32,562 nt of DNA from Planctomycetaceae bacterium (GCA_020426105.1 JAGQQS010000318.1:1-32562), one strand, 5' to 3'; shown: positions 1-8,973, counted from the first letter of the stretch. Program-made: numbers and translations. Notes: a model not told the origin generated them from the sequence alone.

Positions 1-704
1 TCGATGCGACCGGCTCTGATCGCCAGCATCGCCTGGGCTAGCGCGACAAGGGACGAAGCACATGCCGCATCGATCACTGTTCGCGGACCGGTCAGCCCCA
101 GAATCCTCGCGGCGAGCGAGGCGGCCTGATACGCATGATAACTCGGCAAAGCGTCCGGACGGCGTGACGGTCGTTCACGGCGAATCGCACGTGCCACTTC
201 CATGACAATGTCGTGACGCATCCCGGCTGGCAGCTGTCGAAACGCGTCAATGTCATCAACAAAGGTCAACGCCTCTTCGATCTGCGTGCCCAGGCTCAGA
301 CCGCCGCCGGATTTTGTGCCGCCAGAGTGGCCGACATAAATGCCCGTGCCCTGCAGGCGGACGTCCTGAGGCAACAACTCTGCGTTTCGCCATGCGGTCG
401 CAGCCACCTCTGCGAACTGCAAATGCGTCTGGTCGAACAGGCTTTCCGTCTGTTCTGACAGAGGGCAAAGCATCCGATTCAGAGGACGTTCCGGAACTGT
501 GCCTCCGAGCGTCGTATAAGACTTCCCGGCTTTACCTTTGTTCGGGTCAAAGTACAAAGTTCGATCACATCGATCGGCAGGCAACTCAGCGTAGCCCGTC
601 TGGCCGTTGAACAGGAGCTGAGCAAATGCATCGACACTGTCTGCACCTGGCACGCGACATGCCATGCCAACAACCACAATCGGAGATAACCGCTTATCGG
701 ACAT
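1..704 (-). CDS. Type I polyketide synthase, N-terminal ketosynthase domain (partial, cut by window edge)
   Basis: The frame is open from an ATG at 704 to the window edge, giving the first 234 residues. They read as a beta-ketoacyl synthase domain: an N-terminal strand with VVVGMACRVPGA (residues 10-21), a GIYVGHSGG segment near 121-129, and the nucleophile-elbow motif DAACASSL with the presumed catalytic Cys at 215 (the usual form is DTACSSSL). Ketosynthases condense an acyl thioester with a malonyl-type extender; the His residues and later domains (acyltransferase, carrier) lie outside the window. The start is supported by GAGG at 711-714, six bases upstream. The gene begins inside the last codons of the thioester-reductase-like gene (11-base overlap), so the two are probably translated together. 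A modular PKS, a PUFA/HglE-like synthase or an iterative PKS are all possible. Confidence 0.88.
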   Translation of the reverse strand, partial: MSDKRLSPIVVVGMACRVPGADSVDAFAQLLFNGQTGYAELPADRCDRTLYFDPNKGKAGKSYTTLGGTVPERPLNRMLCPLSEQTESLFDQTHLQFAEVAATAWRNAELLPQDVRLQGTGIYVGHSGGTKSGGGLSLGTQIEEALTFVDDIDAFRQLPAGMRHDIVMEVARAIRRERPSRRPDALPSYHAYQAASLAARILGLTGPRTVIDAACASSLVALAQAMLAIRAGRI

Positions 705-2277
705 AAGCCACCTCTGACCTGCGACTTAGACTCAGAGAGTCCGGAGCAAAACGACGCATTCCGGCAACGATCTGCTCGAATTGCCGGATCAGCGTTTCAG
801 TCTTCAATTTATCCGGATCCGAAGTCGCCGACTCACGAGACGAATCGATTTCAAGTAACAATCGACCGGATTCAATCGCGACCCGCACTGTCAAAAGATT
901 CCCGATGAGCTCGCTCATCGCACTGGCGGTGGTGATCCAGCACACGTCAGTGAGCAATGTCGCCGGGGACTGCATCGCAAGCCCATTCGCAGTGTCGCCG
1001 AAACACAGCGACTTTCCATGCGGGCCGAGAACATCAACTCTCACCAATGCACCAACATGATCTTCATCTGCGGCCAATTTCCCACAACTTAGTTCCATCT
1101 GTTCAACTGTCTGGCCCCAGACTGACAGTGCATCATGATCCGCGGCTGACGCCGCTGCACCGACCGGTTTCGCCTGAAGCATGCAGAAATCTCGAAGTTG
1201 TTCGACAGTCAGATCAGGCACGTCCGATTCACGGGAGACCTCCATGGCGCGTTTCGTATTGGCGCGGTCGAACTTCGGATCATCCTTAAAATAGGGTTTG
1301 AAAGCCGCCACGAACGGCGCGGCATGCTCGTCGATCATGGCCATCGCCTCAGCACGGTGTGGCGGAAGCCGAATCCCACTGACCTGAACGGCCGCACGAA
1401 ACGCATCTTCAAGGGTCGAAGCAGCCGTTCCATGCGGATTTGTCAGATGATACGTCGTACCGTGCAGGGCAGGGCGGCGATAAATTGCGGAAATCATGGC
1501 GGCGACCCAGTCCACAGTCACAATATTCTTACGTTCTTCCCCGCCGAATCCGAGTCGTCGAAACCATTCCCCGCGCTCCGGAAGACCAAATTGTTTGCTC
1601 AGCGTCTGGAACATCAGGAAGGCACTGTTGATCGTCTGATCAGAACGCATCCTCGTCGTCGAATGCAGATCAATTACAATCGACGGGCGATAGACAGTCA
1701 GGGATTGAATAGCGGCTGAATGTCGCAGTATTTCCTCGGCCGACACTTTGCTGCGTTCATAGTCGTTGCCGAACTGCTGCCCGACGCTGGTTTCCTGTTC
1801 GAGGATAAGTCCGTTTCGCAGGCCGGCAACGTACGCGGTTGAGACATAATGCCACTCATGGATCTGAGCCGCCGACATGACTTCGAGTAAGTGACGCGTC
1901 CCGTCTACGTTGGTGAGATACGGTTCATTCCGAGGATGTTCACTTGCCGGACGAAACAGCAGATTTGCCGCAGAATGGATCACACTGCCGCAATTTGATG
2001 CGACCCAGCGTTGATCGGAATCCGCAAGTCCCAGCCCGCGCTGGCAGAGATCGCCGTTAAGCACGACAGGACGGCTAAACAATCTTCCACAGCGTTCTTC
2101 GAGCTGCCGCATCAGCGTTTCGACGCGCTCCGCTGCTGACTGCCGCCGATTTCCTCTGACCAGCAGTGCCACCGGGATCTCGCACTCCAGCAATCGCGCA
2201 AGCACCAGGCCGCCAACCAGTCCTGTTCCACCTGTCAGCAGAACAACAGGGCGATCGTGTCTTACTTGAGGATCCAT
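694..2277 (-). CDS. Thioester-reductase-like NAD(P)-binding protein (extended SDR, male-sterility/NAD_binding_4 type)
   Basis: The 527-residue product starts with a Rossmann glycine motif, VVLLTGGTGLVGG (residues 11-23). It continues with IHSAANL, YVSTAYVAG and the catalytic pair in YERSK (YxxxK), then TVYRPSIVI. This is the layout of extended SDRs that reductively release acyl chains from carrier proteins or reduce fatty acyl thioesters. About 150 C-terminal residues match nothing I recognise. The gene overlaps the ketosynthase gene downstream, so a joint role in polyketide or lipid synthesis is inferred: release as an aldehyde or alcohol. An in-frame TTG at 2349 would add 24 residues; I prefer the ATG at 2277 because the Rossmann strand then starts about ten residues in. 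Neither start has a clear ribosome binding site. Confidence 0.82.
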   Translation of the reverse strand: MDPQVRHDRPVVLLTGGTGLVGGLVLARLLECEIPVALLVRGNRRQSAAERVETLMRQLEERCGRLFSRPVVLNGDLCQRGLGLADSDQRWVASNCGSVIHSAANLLFRPASEHPRNEPYLTNVDGTRHLLEVMSAAQIHEWHYVSTAYVAGLRNGLILEQETSVGQQFGNDYERSKVSAEEILRHSAAIQSLTVYRPSIVIDLHSTTRMRSDQTINSAFLMFQTLSKQFGLPERGEWFRRLGFGGEERKNIVTVDWVAAMISAIYRRPALHGTTYHLTNPHGTAASTLEDAFRAAVQVSGIRLPPHRAEAMAMIDEHAAPFVAAFKPYFKDDPKFDRANTKRAMEVSRESDVPDLTVEQLRDFCMLQAKPVGAAASAADHDALSVWGQTVEQMELSCGKLAADEDHVGALVRVDVLGPHGKSLCFGDTANGLAMQSPATLLTDVCWITTASAMSELIGNLLTVRVAIESGRLLLEIDSSRESATSDPDKLKTETLIRQFEQIVAGMRRFAPDSLSLSRRSEVAYVR

Positions 2278-2565
2278 GAAAACGTATTTCTGAGCGACAA
2301 CTGATGAAGGAAAATTCGGATCGACGACCGGAACCGCAGCAGGAAACAAAGGGAAGATTTCTGCTTATGCTTCAACCGTCACTGTTTTCCGAAACCTCGT
2401 ATTGTGATGGACACAGCAAGGGACTACACCCAAAAAAGCGGATCACTTGTGAATCAACCGGCAGAAAACTCCCTGCCGTCGTCACATCGGGAATTCTGCC
2501 GTGCAAATCTCAATCCATGGGCTGAAAGTCGGTCGTTTGTACCGATCATGTCGGGCATGCTGGAT

Positions 2566-3789
2566 TCACTGCGGGCCATTTTCCGCTTCCCCCGTTTCAG
2601 AGGGAGCGGCTGTGGGTAAATCGGAGTCGGAAGCAGTGTCTTCCGGACTATTGAACAGTCCACTTGTATCCCCCGAGGCACCCCGTGAGTTCAATTCGTC
2701 CAGCACATCGTCCAGAGGCCGAGGCTGGCCCGAAGCAAATCCTTCGAGCAAAGCCTTGAAGGAATCAACCGGCAGTGAGAGACGAGCTTTGTGAAAAACC
2801 CCGGTCACGACTGGATTTGCGGGATACATGCCCAGCATATTCAGCTCACCAAAGCGAATGTGGGCGGCAATCACTGATGGCTGATGGGCCGACTTCGGAT
2901 CAGTTGTGTCCAGCAAATTCAATTCTGTTCGCCCTCCCGAAGTTGCGAATACCGCCAGCTTTGGTTCTGTTGGCGTCGAGTCTTTGAGGAGATGCAGAAA
3001 CAGAAGTTCATACTCCTGGTTCGCAGCAGACCTGGCGTTGTCGTTGTTTTTGCTGTCCAGCGTATACTGGAATGCCAGAATCATCGTCCGCGCCTGCTCG
3101 GGCTTTAAGTCGCCCTCCTTGTCCCAGTAAATGCCCAGCGTTCTGAGTTCTGACACCGACTTTGTAATCATTGCTTCCGCCAACGTCGTTTTCTGCGGAC
3201 TTGCAATTTCGACAAAAGCGGCACGTACCTGCGGCCCGAAAAACGGCTGACCGTCAGGCGTGTGATAATACACGGGCTGAATGGTCAACTGGTGATCCTT
3301 CAGATAGTTTTCGACGGCACCACGAATGACGCGGGGCAGTGCCGCTCTTGCAGCGGGATCAAGTGTCAGATTGATCGAAAAGGCCGACTGGCGTCCCAGC
3401 GCGCCGGAGGCTCCCGCTGTAGGGGCAATCAACGGTTGAATGACATCAATCCCGGGCTCAAGCAGGCTGCACGACAACTGCGAGCCACCTCGCCGAAACT
3501 CACGCCCCAGTTCGCCCCGTTCCCAGGGTATTGCTCGAACCACCGGGATCGAGCGCACCGCAGGGGCTGTAGGCGTCACCCCCGTCATCAGCAGCGTATT
3601 TGACATGGCAAGAACGGAACTTTCCGAATCTACCGAACCGGTCAATGGATCATCCATCTGCGAAGTCGATTCGAATTTGGAAATTGCCACCGGTTCAGAC
3701 AATACGTGCGACGCAACAACGCCTCCAGTCACAACGAATGAGAGAACCGTCAACGGCGCGAGTATCGTTTTGGACTGCATTTCTGCCAT
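2566..3789 (-). CDS. Secreted or membrane-anchored protein of unknown function
   Basis: I do not recognise this 407-residue protein. The N-terminus has a hydrophobic stretch after a short polar segment (TILAPLTVLSFVVTGGVVAS, about residues 7-26), consistent with a signal peptide or anchor, so most of the chain should be outside the cytoplasm. A low-complexity region to about residue 125 is followed by a soluble alpha/beta-looking domain (about 130-340) and a polar, Ser/Glu-rich tail. No catalytic motif is evident. The ATG at 3789 is chosen; a TTG four codons upstream is less likely and an ATG at 3780 is possible (AGGA lies just upstream of both). It sits between the polysaccharide genes and the PKS/reductase pair on the same strand, separated by roughly 290 and 350 bases, so it may have its own promoter. 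Confidence 0.6.
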   Translation of the reverse strand: MAEMQSKTILAPLTVLSFVVTGGVVASHVLSEPVAISKFESTSQMDDPLTGSVDSESSVLAMSNTLLMTGVTPTAPAVRSIPVVRAIPWERGELGREFRRGGSQLSCSLLEPGIDVIQPLIAPTAGASGALGRQSAFSINLTLDPAARAALPRVIRGAVENYLKDHQLTIQPVYYHTPDGQPFFGPQVRAAFVEIASPQKTTLAEAMITKSVSELRTLGIYWDKEGDLKPEQARTMILAFQYTLDSKNNDNARSAANQEYELLFLHLLKDSTPTEPKLAVFATSGGRTELNLLDTTDPKSAHQPSVIAAHIRFGELNMLGMYPANPVVTGVFHKARLSLPVDSFKALLEGFASGQPRPLDDVLDELNSRGASGDTSGLFNSPEDTASDSDLPTAAPSETGEAENGPQ

Positions 3790-4135
3790 GTTCCTGTGCA
3801 AGGTTGTATTTTTTGAGGGTCCTTCAATTCAGAACCCGGTCTCCGGGTGCAGACGGGTATTCCATCCGCCAAGGCGGCCATATGCCACATCGTTTTTCAG
3901 TTGAGCCCGATTTGTACTGAATTTTTGACATCAGGATCCCACGGCCCCATCCTTTCAATCACTCAAAAGTGTACACATGAACAACCTCAATCACTCTCTT
4001 CTCGAAAAGCACAGCTTGTTAAAAGCTGCGACGGACGAAAGATGCCGACGGCATTGATTCGTTAAACGGTGATTGCGATAACTGTCAGCAACCGGCGAAC
4101 GGGGTGCAATTTAAGAAGCACGCCTTTGGCTGCCG
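3790..4135. other. Intergenic region without a gene
   Basis: This 346-base stretch separates the polymerase-like gene from the secreted protein, both on the minus strand. It has two small hairpins: ACCCGG/CCGGGT at 3834-3848, in the leader of the secreted protein gene, and CAGCTT/AAGCTG at 4012-4028. I found no convincing promoter and no open frame with coding character. Confidence 0.5.
4007..4028 (-). terminator. Possible weak intrinsic terminator after the polymerase-like gene
   Basis: A 6-bp inverted repeat (CAGCTT/AAGCTG, loop of 5 at 4018-4022) is followed on the minus strand by CTTTTC. It lies about 110 bases past the stop at 4136. The stem is short and the T run is only four, so it is weak support for the end of the polysaccharide operon. 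Confidence 0.2.
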
Positions 4136-5533
4136 TCAGACGCGGGAGCTTATTCGCGACGATGAATAAGTTTCTGAAGTTGCAGCAATTCTGGCAGACG
4201 CGAGGCCGGACAGAATACCAAAAGTCCAGAGCAGCGGAAAACCAAAATCGTAGCTCATGAAGACAAGCAGGAGGGAAAAACCAGCCACAACGACCAGCAG
4301 GCAGGCAACGGCTCCTGGAAATAACTCATCCGGATTCTCCCGGTAAAGTGAAAATCCTGTCCCGATGGCGGTGAGAAAGAGGAGAAGCAGACAGGCACCG
4401 CCGATCCAGCCGAATCGCAGGGTCAGCAGGATATATCCGTTGTCAACCATCTTGAACAAGTTGGCAGACCTGAATTCGTCCTCCAAATTCGGGATTCTCA
4501 ATGGAAACCCCGTCGTGGCCTGTGTGCCGAATCCAAATGGACCGGCTTTCACCAGGATGTCACGGTAGACTCCAAGGAGATGCAGTCTGTAGCTGCTGCC
4601 AGAAGTAACGACAGCGCGGCCGTCGATCTCAATCAGACGCGGCTCGTCGCCCCCGCCCGACCAGCGACTTGCGGTATTCGTCACTTCGGTCGGGAATAGT
4701 GCAAACAGGCCGATCGCTGAGGCAAGGAACAAACCCAACGGCCATCTCGCGACCTTAAATCGCAGTGCAATTGTAATGCAGATTGTGAAGAGTACCGTCA
4801 GCACCGGCGTTCGTGAAACAGTCGATACTGTGCCAGCGAATGCGATAACGCCGGCAGAAAAGGTCATTCCGCGAATCTTCAATGACTTGACCGACTGCCA
4901 CATAGAGACGAGCCACGGCATTAAGACGGCAATCATCATGCCCAGGAAGATTGCATGCGTCGTCGGTCCGAACGCCCGCTTTAAACCGAGCCTTGAGGCA
5001 TGGCGATTGGCCAGTTCCGTGGGGCGATTACCAAAGATATATTCGAAGCAATTCACTTTCGTCAGGGATTCACAGCAGGACATAATTCCCAGGAACAGCA
5101 GGACTCCCACCGCCCACGGAGCAATCCATTTCAGATCATTCCGATCTCGGATTGCGTAACGTCCCGCCACATAAGGCAGAGCCCATTCTCCATACGCTCG
5201 AAACGGAAGGACTAAAGATGGTCCCGCCCGCCAGGCATCGGTCACAATATGTGAACACACGATCAAGGCAATGACGAAATCCAGAAGCGTGAGCGGCGAT
5301 AAGATTTTGCCTTGCGGATGCACCGCATAAGCAAACATGGTGACGACTGCAATGGCGGTACGAACGTTGCAGGAAATCCCAGCGTACTCCAGTCGCAGCC
5401 AAACGGGAATTACAAAGCTCAGGAGAATCGCCGGCGCAAGGGCTTCTGCGGGCCTTCGACGAACGAAGATCACAAGCCAGACAATAAGTATCAGACCTGT
5501 ACTGACAGCCCATCCGGTGATTCCGGAAACCAT
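4136..5533 (-). CDS. O-antigen polymerase/ligase-like membrane protein (Wzy/WaaL type), second copy
   Basis: The 465-residue product is very hydrophobic, with about ten or more membrane segments. It has a longer polar loop in the C-terminal half (about residues 300-375). That loop holds SSYRLHLLGVYRDIL, a GPFGFG turn and DNGYILLTLRFGWIGG, the pattern of the Wzy_C/O-antigen ligase family (Arg near a membrane edge, then an N-x-Y-L motif). Such proteins polymerise lipid-linked repeat units or ligate glycans in the periplasm. The ATG at 5533 has a GAGGGG box about six bases upstream. It is the last gene of the tightly spaced polysaccharide series, 40 bases after the sulfotransferase at 5574-6485. 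A second protein of this class lies at 8974-10272, so one may polymerise and the other ligate; sequence alone cannot say which. Confidence 0.78.
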   Translation of the reverse strand: MVSGITGWAVSTGLILIVWLVIFVRRRPAEALAPAILLSFVIPVWLRLEYAGISCNVRTAIAVVTMFAYAVHPQGKILSPLTLLDFVIALIVCSHIVTDAWRAGPSLVLPFRAYGEWALPYVAGRYAIRDRNDLKWIAPWAVGVLLFLGIMSCCESLTKVNCFEYIFGNRPTELANRHASRLGLKRAFGPTTHAIFLGMMIAVLMPWLVSMWQSVKSLKIRGMTFSAGVIAFAGTVSTVSRTPVLTVLFTICITIALRFKVARWPLGLFLASAIGLFALFPTEVTNTASRWSGGGDEPRLIEIDGRAVVTSGSSYRLHLLGVYRDILVKAGPFGFGTQATTGFPLRIPNLEDEFRSANLFKMVDNGYILLTLRFGWIGGACLLLLFLTAIGTGFSLYRENPDELFPGAVACLLVVVAGFSLLLVFMSYDFGFPLLWTFGILSGLASARIAATSETYSSSRISSRV

Positions 5534-5573
5534 GACTTACCCCTCGTCTTCTGCGTCACAGCGTGACAAAGCA

Positions 5574-6485
5574 CTATAGCCAGCCACTCAGATCTCGCCC
5601 AACGACCTCTGAGAGGAGCCTCACATCATCGCGAAACGCGTTCTTCAGTTCCAAAATCAGTTCCGGTCGCAGTGTCCTGCGAGCCTGTGGTTTCTGAAGA
5701 AACCGAGAAACAAGCTTCTGTCGAATCCCGTGCAGGCCAAGTCGCCAACAGGTATGCCGCACAGACATTACCGCTGGGCGCAGAACCCGAGGAGGTTGCA
5801 GCAGCAGCCGGTTAAGCCAGCCAGCGCGGACCGCGCGCGCGGCGTTAGTCACCGGAAAGTCAGTTCTCCCGTCGTCTTCCAGTTGCAGGAAATTCAGCGT
5901 GCCAAGGTAGCAGGCACGCGGATTCAGGCGAAAATCGTCCAGAAAGATGATATGGAGCTGTGATTCCGGGACGATTCTCCGGAGCCGCTGCAATTGACTT
6001 CCCAGCATTGCAACCTGACCATACAGAAGCTGCGCCGATGCCGGACAGGATTCCGGAATCCTCTGTCCGTTTGCCCGGGCTGACTGAGAACGCCAAGCCT
6101 CTTCGAAATCCAGAATATCATCTTCACCCAGTAATGCGAGCTCCATATGGAGGGCCGGAGCGAGCTCCACCGGATTGCGGAGCATAACAATAAATCTCGC
6201 AGCCGGCGCATACTCCAGGATTTTTGCAATCGCTGTACGACTCCAAAGATAGCCGGTTGACGCGTCCACGATCACTTTATGCTGGCTCTTCACACGGTCG
6301 AATAAACCCTCGTACTGCACCAGCGAGCAAAGCCCAAGAAATTTCGACTGATCAAACTCGTCCGCCCAGAATTCGGGCTCCTTCGGACGACAGACGAATG
6401 CATTTGGATGTTCCGAAAGATACGTGGCCAGAGCAGTCGTGCCGCATTTGGGAGCACCGATAATGAATGTATTTGGCTTCGCCAC
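5574..6485 (-). CDS. Sulfotransferase, glycosaminoglycan/heparan-type
   Basis: Predicted to move a sulfo group from PAPS to a hydroxyl or amine of a sugar. The 5'-phosphosulfate loop is at the very N-terminus, FIIGAPKCGTTAL (residues 7-19, Lys13). The 3'-phosphate motif is RFIVMLRNPVELAPAL (97-112, Arg103). In the family a Ser normally follows that Arg by eight residues; here the position is Ala111. The protein is 303 residues, a normal length, with a C-terminal basic helix region. The GTG at 6485 is preferred to the in-frame GTG at 6494 because AGGGGGTGAT (6490-6499) is one mismatch from the full anti-Shine-Dalgarno complement and sits four bases upstream of it. Position between another sulfotransferase and two polymerase-like genes implies a polysaccharide acceptor. 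Confidence 0.85.
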   Translation of the reverse strand: MAKPNTFIIGAPKCGTTALATYLSEHPNAFVCRPKEPEFWADEFDQSKFLGLCSLVQYEGLFDRVKSQHKVIVDASTGYLWSRTAIAKILEYAPAARFIVMLRNPVELAPALHMELALLGEDDILDFEEAWRSQSARANGQRIPESCPASAQLLYGQVAMLGSQLQRLRRIVPESQLHIIFLDDFRLNPRACYLGTLNFLQLEDDGRTDFPVTNAARAVRAGWLNRLLLQPPRVLRPAVMSVRHTCWRLGLHGIRQKLVSRFLQKPQARRTLRPELILELKNAFRDDVRLLSEVVGRDLSGWL

Positions 6486-6489
6486 TTCA

Positions 6490-6499
6490 ATCACCCCCT
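6490..6499 (-). promoter_or_regulatory. Strong ribosome binding site deciding a GTG start
   Basis: AGGGGGTGAT on the minus strand differs at one base from AGGAGGTGAT. It ends four bases before the GTG at 6485, with the GGGGG core eight bases away, and would overlap translation from the upstream GTG at 6494. This fixes the sulfotransferase start at 6485. Confidence 0.7.
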
Positions 6500-6539
6500 G
6501 ATTCCGCAGCGCGGAACGATGACCTGTGTAATGTTCACT

Positions 6540-7382
6540 TTACGAACGGATGGAATCCAGGGCCGCGGCCGCATTGAATCCGGCTTCATGCGGGCTGATG
6601 AATCGGGAAGTCCACGGAAATACGGCGTTGAACGCCTGCAGGTCTGCATCTGAAAAGTGTGCTTGCCAGTCACTCGATCGGGCCGAGCGTATGAATGACT
6701 GATTCTCTCCGGTTCGAGTCGGACGGTCCGGAGACTTCTGCTCTTTTTCCCGCATACGGTCTGGAGTGTTGTCAGCCAGTGCAAACGAAAGTCGTTCGTC
6801 ACTCACGTCCATCTTCAGGAACTCACAGATCCGCCGAAACCCGCCCTGAGAGTCGTCGAGAAGATCTTCGTAGCGAACCACCAGGACCCCGTACTGGCCG
6901 GATGCAGCAGCCTGAATCCAGGATTTTGTATGCGTTTCCCATGTTCCATACCCATCCACGCTTCCGTGCAGAAAGCGGTTCAGAAAATGACTGAATGGAT
7001 CACGGACACCCAGTTTTCGTCGTTCGTGATAGAAATATGAAACACAGACATCGCGCGGATCTCGCACCAGATAGACTGATTTTCTGTAGACCGGCCGGAA
7101 CCCCTCATGGGTTTTCAGCAGCCGCTCGCCCGAGCGCATTGACGCTGCGGACGAGTGATGACCGACCATGGGCACGAACTGGTTTCTGTTTCCCCACGCA
7201 TCCACAGGCCCATCCGCAAGCAGTGTTGCCAACACAAACTTAACCCACGTATTGCCGGATTTAGGATACGATGCCAGAAAATAATCAGTCGGCCGAAGTC
7301 CCCGATGCCGCCATGACATCAGTACCTCGCGCAGCGGCGTTCGCCGCATACATCGCCTCACGCGTGTCAGCATGCTCATCAT
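6540..7382 (-). CDS. Sulfotransferase, Sulfotransfer_1 (cytosolic/aryl) type
   Basis: The 280-residue protein has all the hallmarks of PAPS-dependent sulfotransferases. The 5'-phosphosulfate loop is YFLASYPKSGNTWVK (residues 34-48, Lys41). The 3'-phosphate motif is VYLVRDPRDVCVSYFYH (103-119, Arg107 and Ser115). A late SSDWQAHFS resembles the GDWKxxFT part of the RKGxxGDWKxxFT motif. It belongs to a different branch from the neighbouring sulfotransferase, so the two probably modify different positions or acceptors. The start overlaps the flippase stop as ATGA (7379-7382); a GGGAGG box at 7385-7390 lies two bases from that ATG and five from the next ATG at 7379, so either may be used. An in-frame TTG at 7514 would bury 44 extra residues in the flippase gene and is unlikely. 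Confidence 0.87.
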   Translation of the reverse strand: MMSMLTRVRRCMRRTPLREVLMSWRHRGLRPTDYFLASYPKSGNTWVKFVLATLLADGPVDAWGNRNQFVPMVGHHSSAASMRSGERLLKTHEGFRPVYRKSVYLVRDPRDVCVSYFYHERRKLGVRDPFSHFLNRFLHGSVDGYGTWETHTKSWIQAAASGQYGVLVVRYEDLLDDSQGGFRRICEFLKMDVSDERLSFALADNTPDRMREKEQKSPDRPTRTGENQSFIRSARSSDWQAHFSDADLQAFNAVFPWTSRFISPHEAGFNAAAALDSIRS

Positions 7383-8941
7383 GACCTCCCGAATCTCCCG
7401 GTCCGCAGAGTCGCAACACTCTGCAGCAGACAGGCCAGCAGTGATCTCCATTCCTGCAGGCTCAATGGAATAGTTGAAGAAACACCAAGGCGGGTTCTGG
7501 CGACCCAAACGCAAAGAAGATTTGACCCCGCAATGCTCAGCGCATACGACATTGCCATTCCCGCCACGCCAAACGACGGACTAAGCATCACCATTAAGCC
7601 GAGATAAACAGCGGCGGATAAACAGCGAATCATCATCAGCGGAGTCTGCATGCCACCAAGACTGAGACTCAACCCGCAACTTCCGCAGCCCAGAAAAACC
7701 ATCACACCGAGCATCGCAATCCGTAAAGCGTTCGTCCCTTCAGAAAAATCGGGGCCGTAGAATCCCAGAAAAACCTCCGGACAAAGCAGCAGAAACGTCA
7801 GGAATGGCAATGCGGTGACACACGCCAGTACGGCAGTTCCGGAAAAGGCAATCTGCAGCCGTCCCTTGTCATGTTTCGCATACAGCTCAGCAACAAACGG
7901 ACGGTACACAACGTTGGCCATCAACAGAGGCGCATTCATCAGAATGACGGCCTGCTTGATAACCGCAAATACAGCAACCTGCCGCAAATTAGCGAACATC
8001 GAAATAATCACCAGATCCAGATGTTCGTGAAACAGACCGGCAATTTCGTTCACACTCAGAGGAACAACCATCGAAAGCAACAGCCGAGCTGTGCGGAAGA
8101 ATTGAGTTCCGGAATCCGCGGGATCGGGACCGGCAGTTGTGAGCTGAGTGCTGTCCGGGATCGCCGGACGACCATCACCAGAGATCAGTCGCCTGAACCA
8201 TGGCAGAAAAAAGGTGGCACCAAAACCAGCGAGGGCGGTCAGCAGTGAGACCAGCCCGGCAGCACACCGAAAAAAAATCACGCGATCAACGGTTGAAAGG
8301 TTACCGGTGTCGGCACGCGGCATCAGCAGAAACGCAAGAAAGACCACATTCTCGACCAGGTTCCCGTTGCGACCACAGAAGGCCGATGCCAAAAAAAACC
8401 TGTCCGTAGCTCGAAAGACGTCGGACAGAATCACCGTGACGCCGGAGAAGATCGCTCCCAGAAAAATCCAAAGCCCGTATCGGTTGGCCAGAATCACTGC
8501 CTCGAAATGTGGAGGAATCACGCTGGCAAGCACAAACCCAGCCATTGCGTAGACAGAGAACAACAACACGGTGACGCAGACGACGGCAAACCCGGTAACC
8601 ATGGACAGCCTGCCGTTCGCTCCGCACTGATGACGCTTCAACAACGACAGCACGCTGGTGCCGACACTGCCGGAGACAATGGCTGAGAGACTCGTCGACA
8701 ATGCGATCAGAAGGGCGTACGCGCCGAATTCAGTCGATCCCAGACATTCGGGACTGGCGAGTACAGCCGACGTCAGTGCGAACGAGAGCATCGCACCGAA
8801 TCGACCGATCAGTGACCAAACGCCGCTGGAAAACAGCCTTTGCTGAAGCGACCGGGATTGTTGATGCGACACAGCCAATGGACCACCAGAGATTTCAGAA
8901 TTTCGTGCCACGATGCGACACAGATTTAACTTTGCCTGCAC
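7379..8941 (-). CDS. Polysaccharide repeat-unit flippase (Wzx-like, MOP superfamily)
   Basis: The 520-residue protein has about 12-14 predicted hydrophobic segments with short charged loops. Near the N-terminus it carries the SGVWSLIGRFGAMLSFALTS region typical of the MATE/Wzx/MVF group. A central cytoplasmic loop (about 255-285) is rich in Asp, Thr and Pro. Members flip undecaprenyl-linked oligosaccharides to the periplasmic face of the inner membrane. It lies between a polymerase-like gene and a sulfotransferase, 32 bases after the former and overlapping the latter by four. The start is uncertain: GTG at 8941 has no evident ribosome binding site. A TTG at 8878 or GTG at 8872, preceded by GGTGG, would remove about 22 polar residues and leave the first membrane segment intact. 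Confidence 0.82.
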   Translation of the reverse strand: MQAKLNLCRIVARNSEISGGPLAVSHQQSRSLQQRLFSSGVWSLIGRFGAMLSFALTSAVLASPECLGSTEFGAYALLIALSTSLSAIVSGSVGTSVLSLLKRHQCGANGRLSMVTGFAVVCVTVLLFSVYAMAGFVLASVIPPHFEAVILANRYGLWIFLGAIFSGVTVILSDVFRATDRFFLASAFCGRNGNLVENVVFLAFLLMPRADTGNLSTVDRVIFFRCAAGLVSLLTALAGFGATFFLPWFRRLISGDGRPAIPDSTQLTTAGPDPADSGTQFFRTARLLLSMVVPLSVNEIAGLFHEHLDLVIISMFANLRQVAVFAVIKQAVILMNAPLLMANVVYRPFVAELYAKHDKGRLQIAFSGTAVLACVTALPFLTFLLLCPEVFLGFYGPDFSEGTNALRIAMLGVMVFLGCGSCGLSLSLGGMQTPLMMIRCLSAAVYLGLMVMLSPSFGVAGMAMSYALSIAGSNLLCVWVARTRLGVSSTIPLSLQEWRSLLACLLQSVATLRTGRFGRS

Positions 8942-8973
8942 TTTGCCAGTGCAGTGTGCTTCGCGATTGACAG

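Noticed and set aside
1198-1719. A 173-codon open frame on the plus strand
   Set aside because: It is antisense to the thioester-reductase-like gene and shows no domain.
3834-3848. Hairpin ACCCGG/CCGGGT as a terminator
   Set aside because: On the minus strand it is followed by A-rich, not T-rich, sequence and lies in the leader of the secreted protein gene.
7383-7514. N-terminal extension of the Sulfotransfer_1-type protein from a TTG
   Set aside because: It would overlap the flippase gene by 130 bases; the ATGA overlap and GGGAGG box support the start near 7382.
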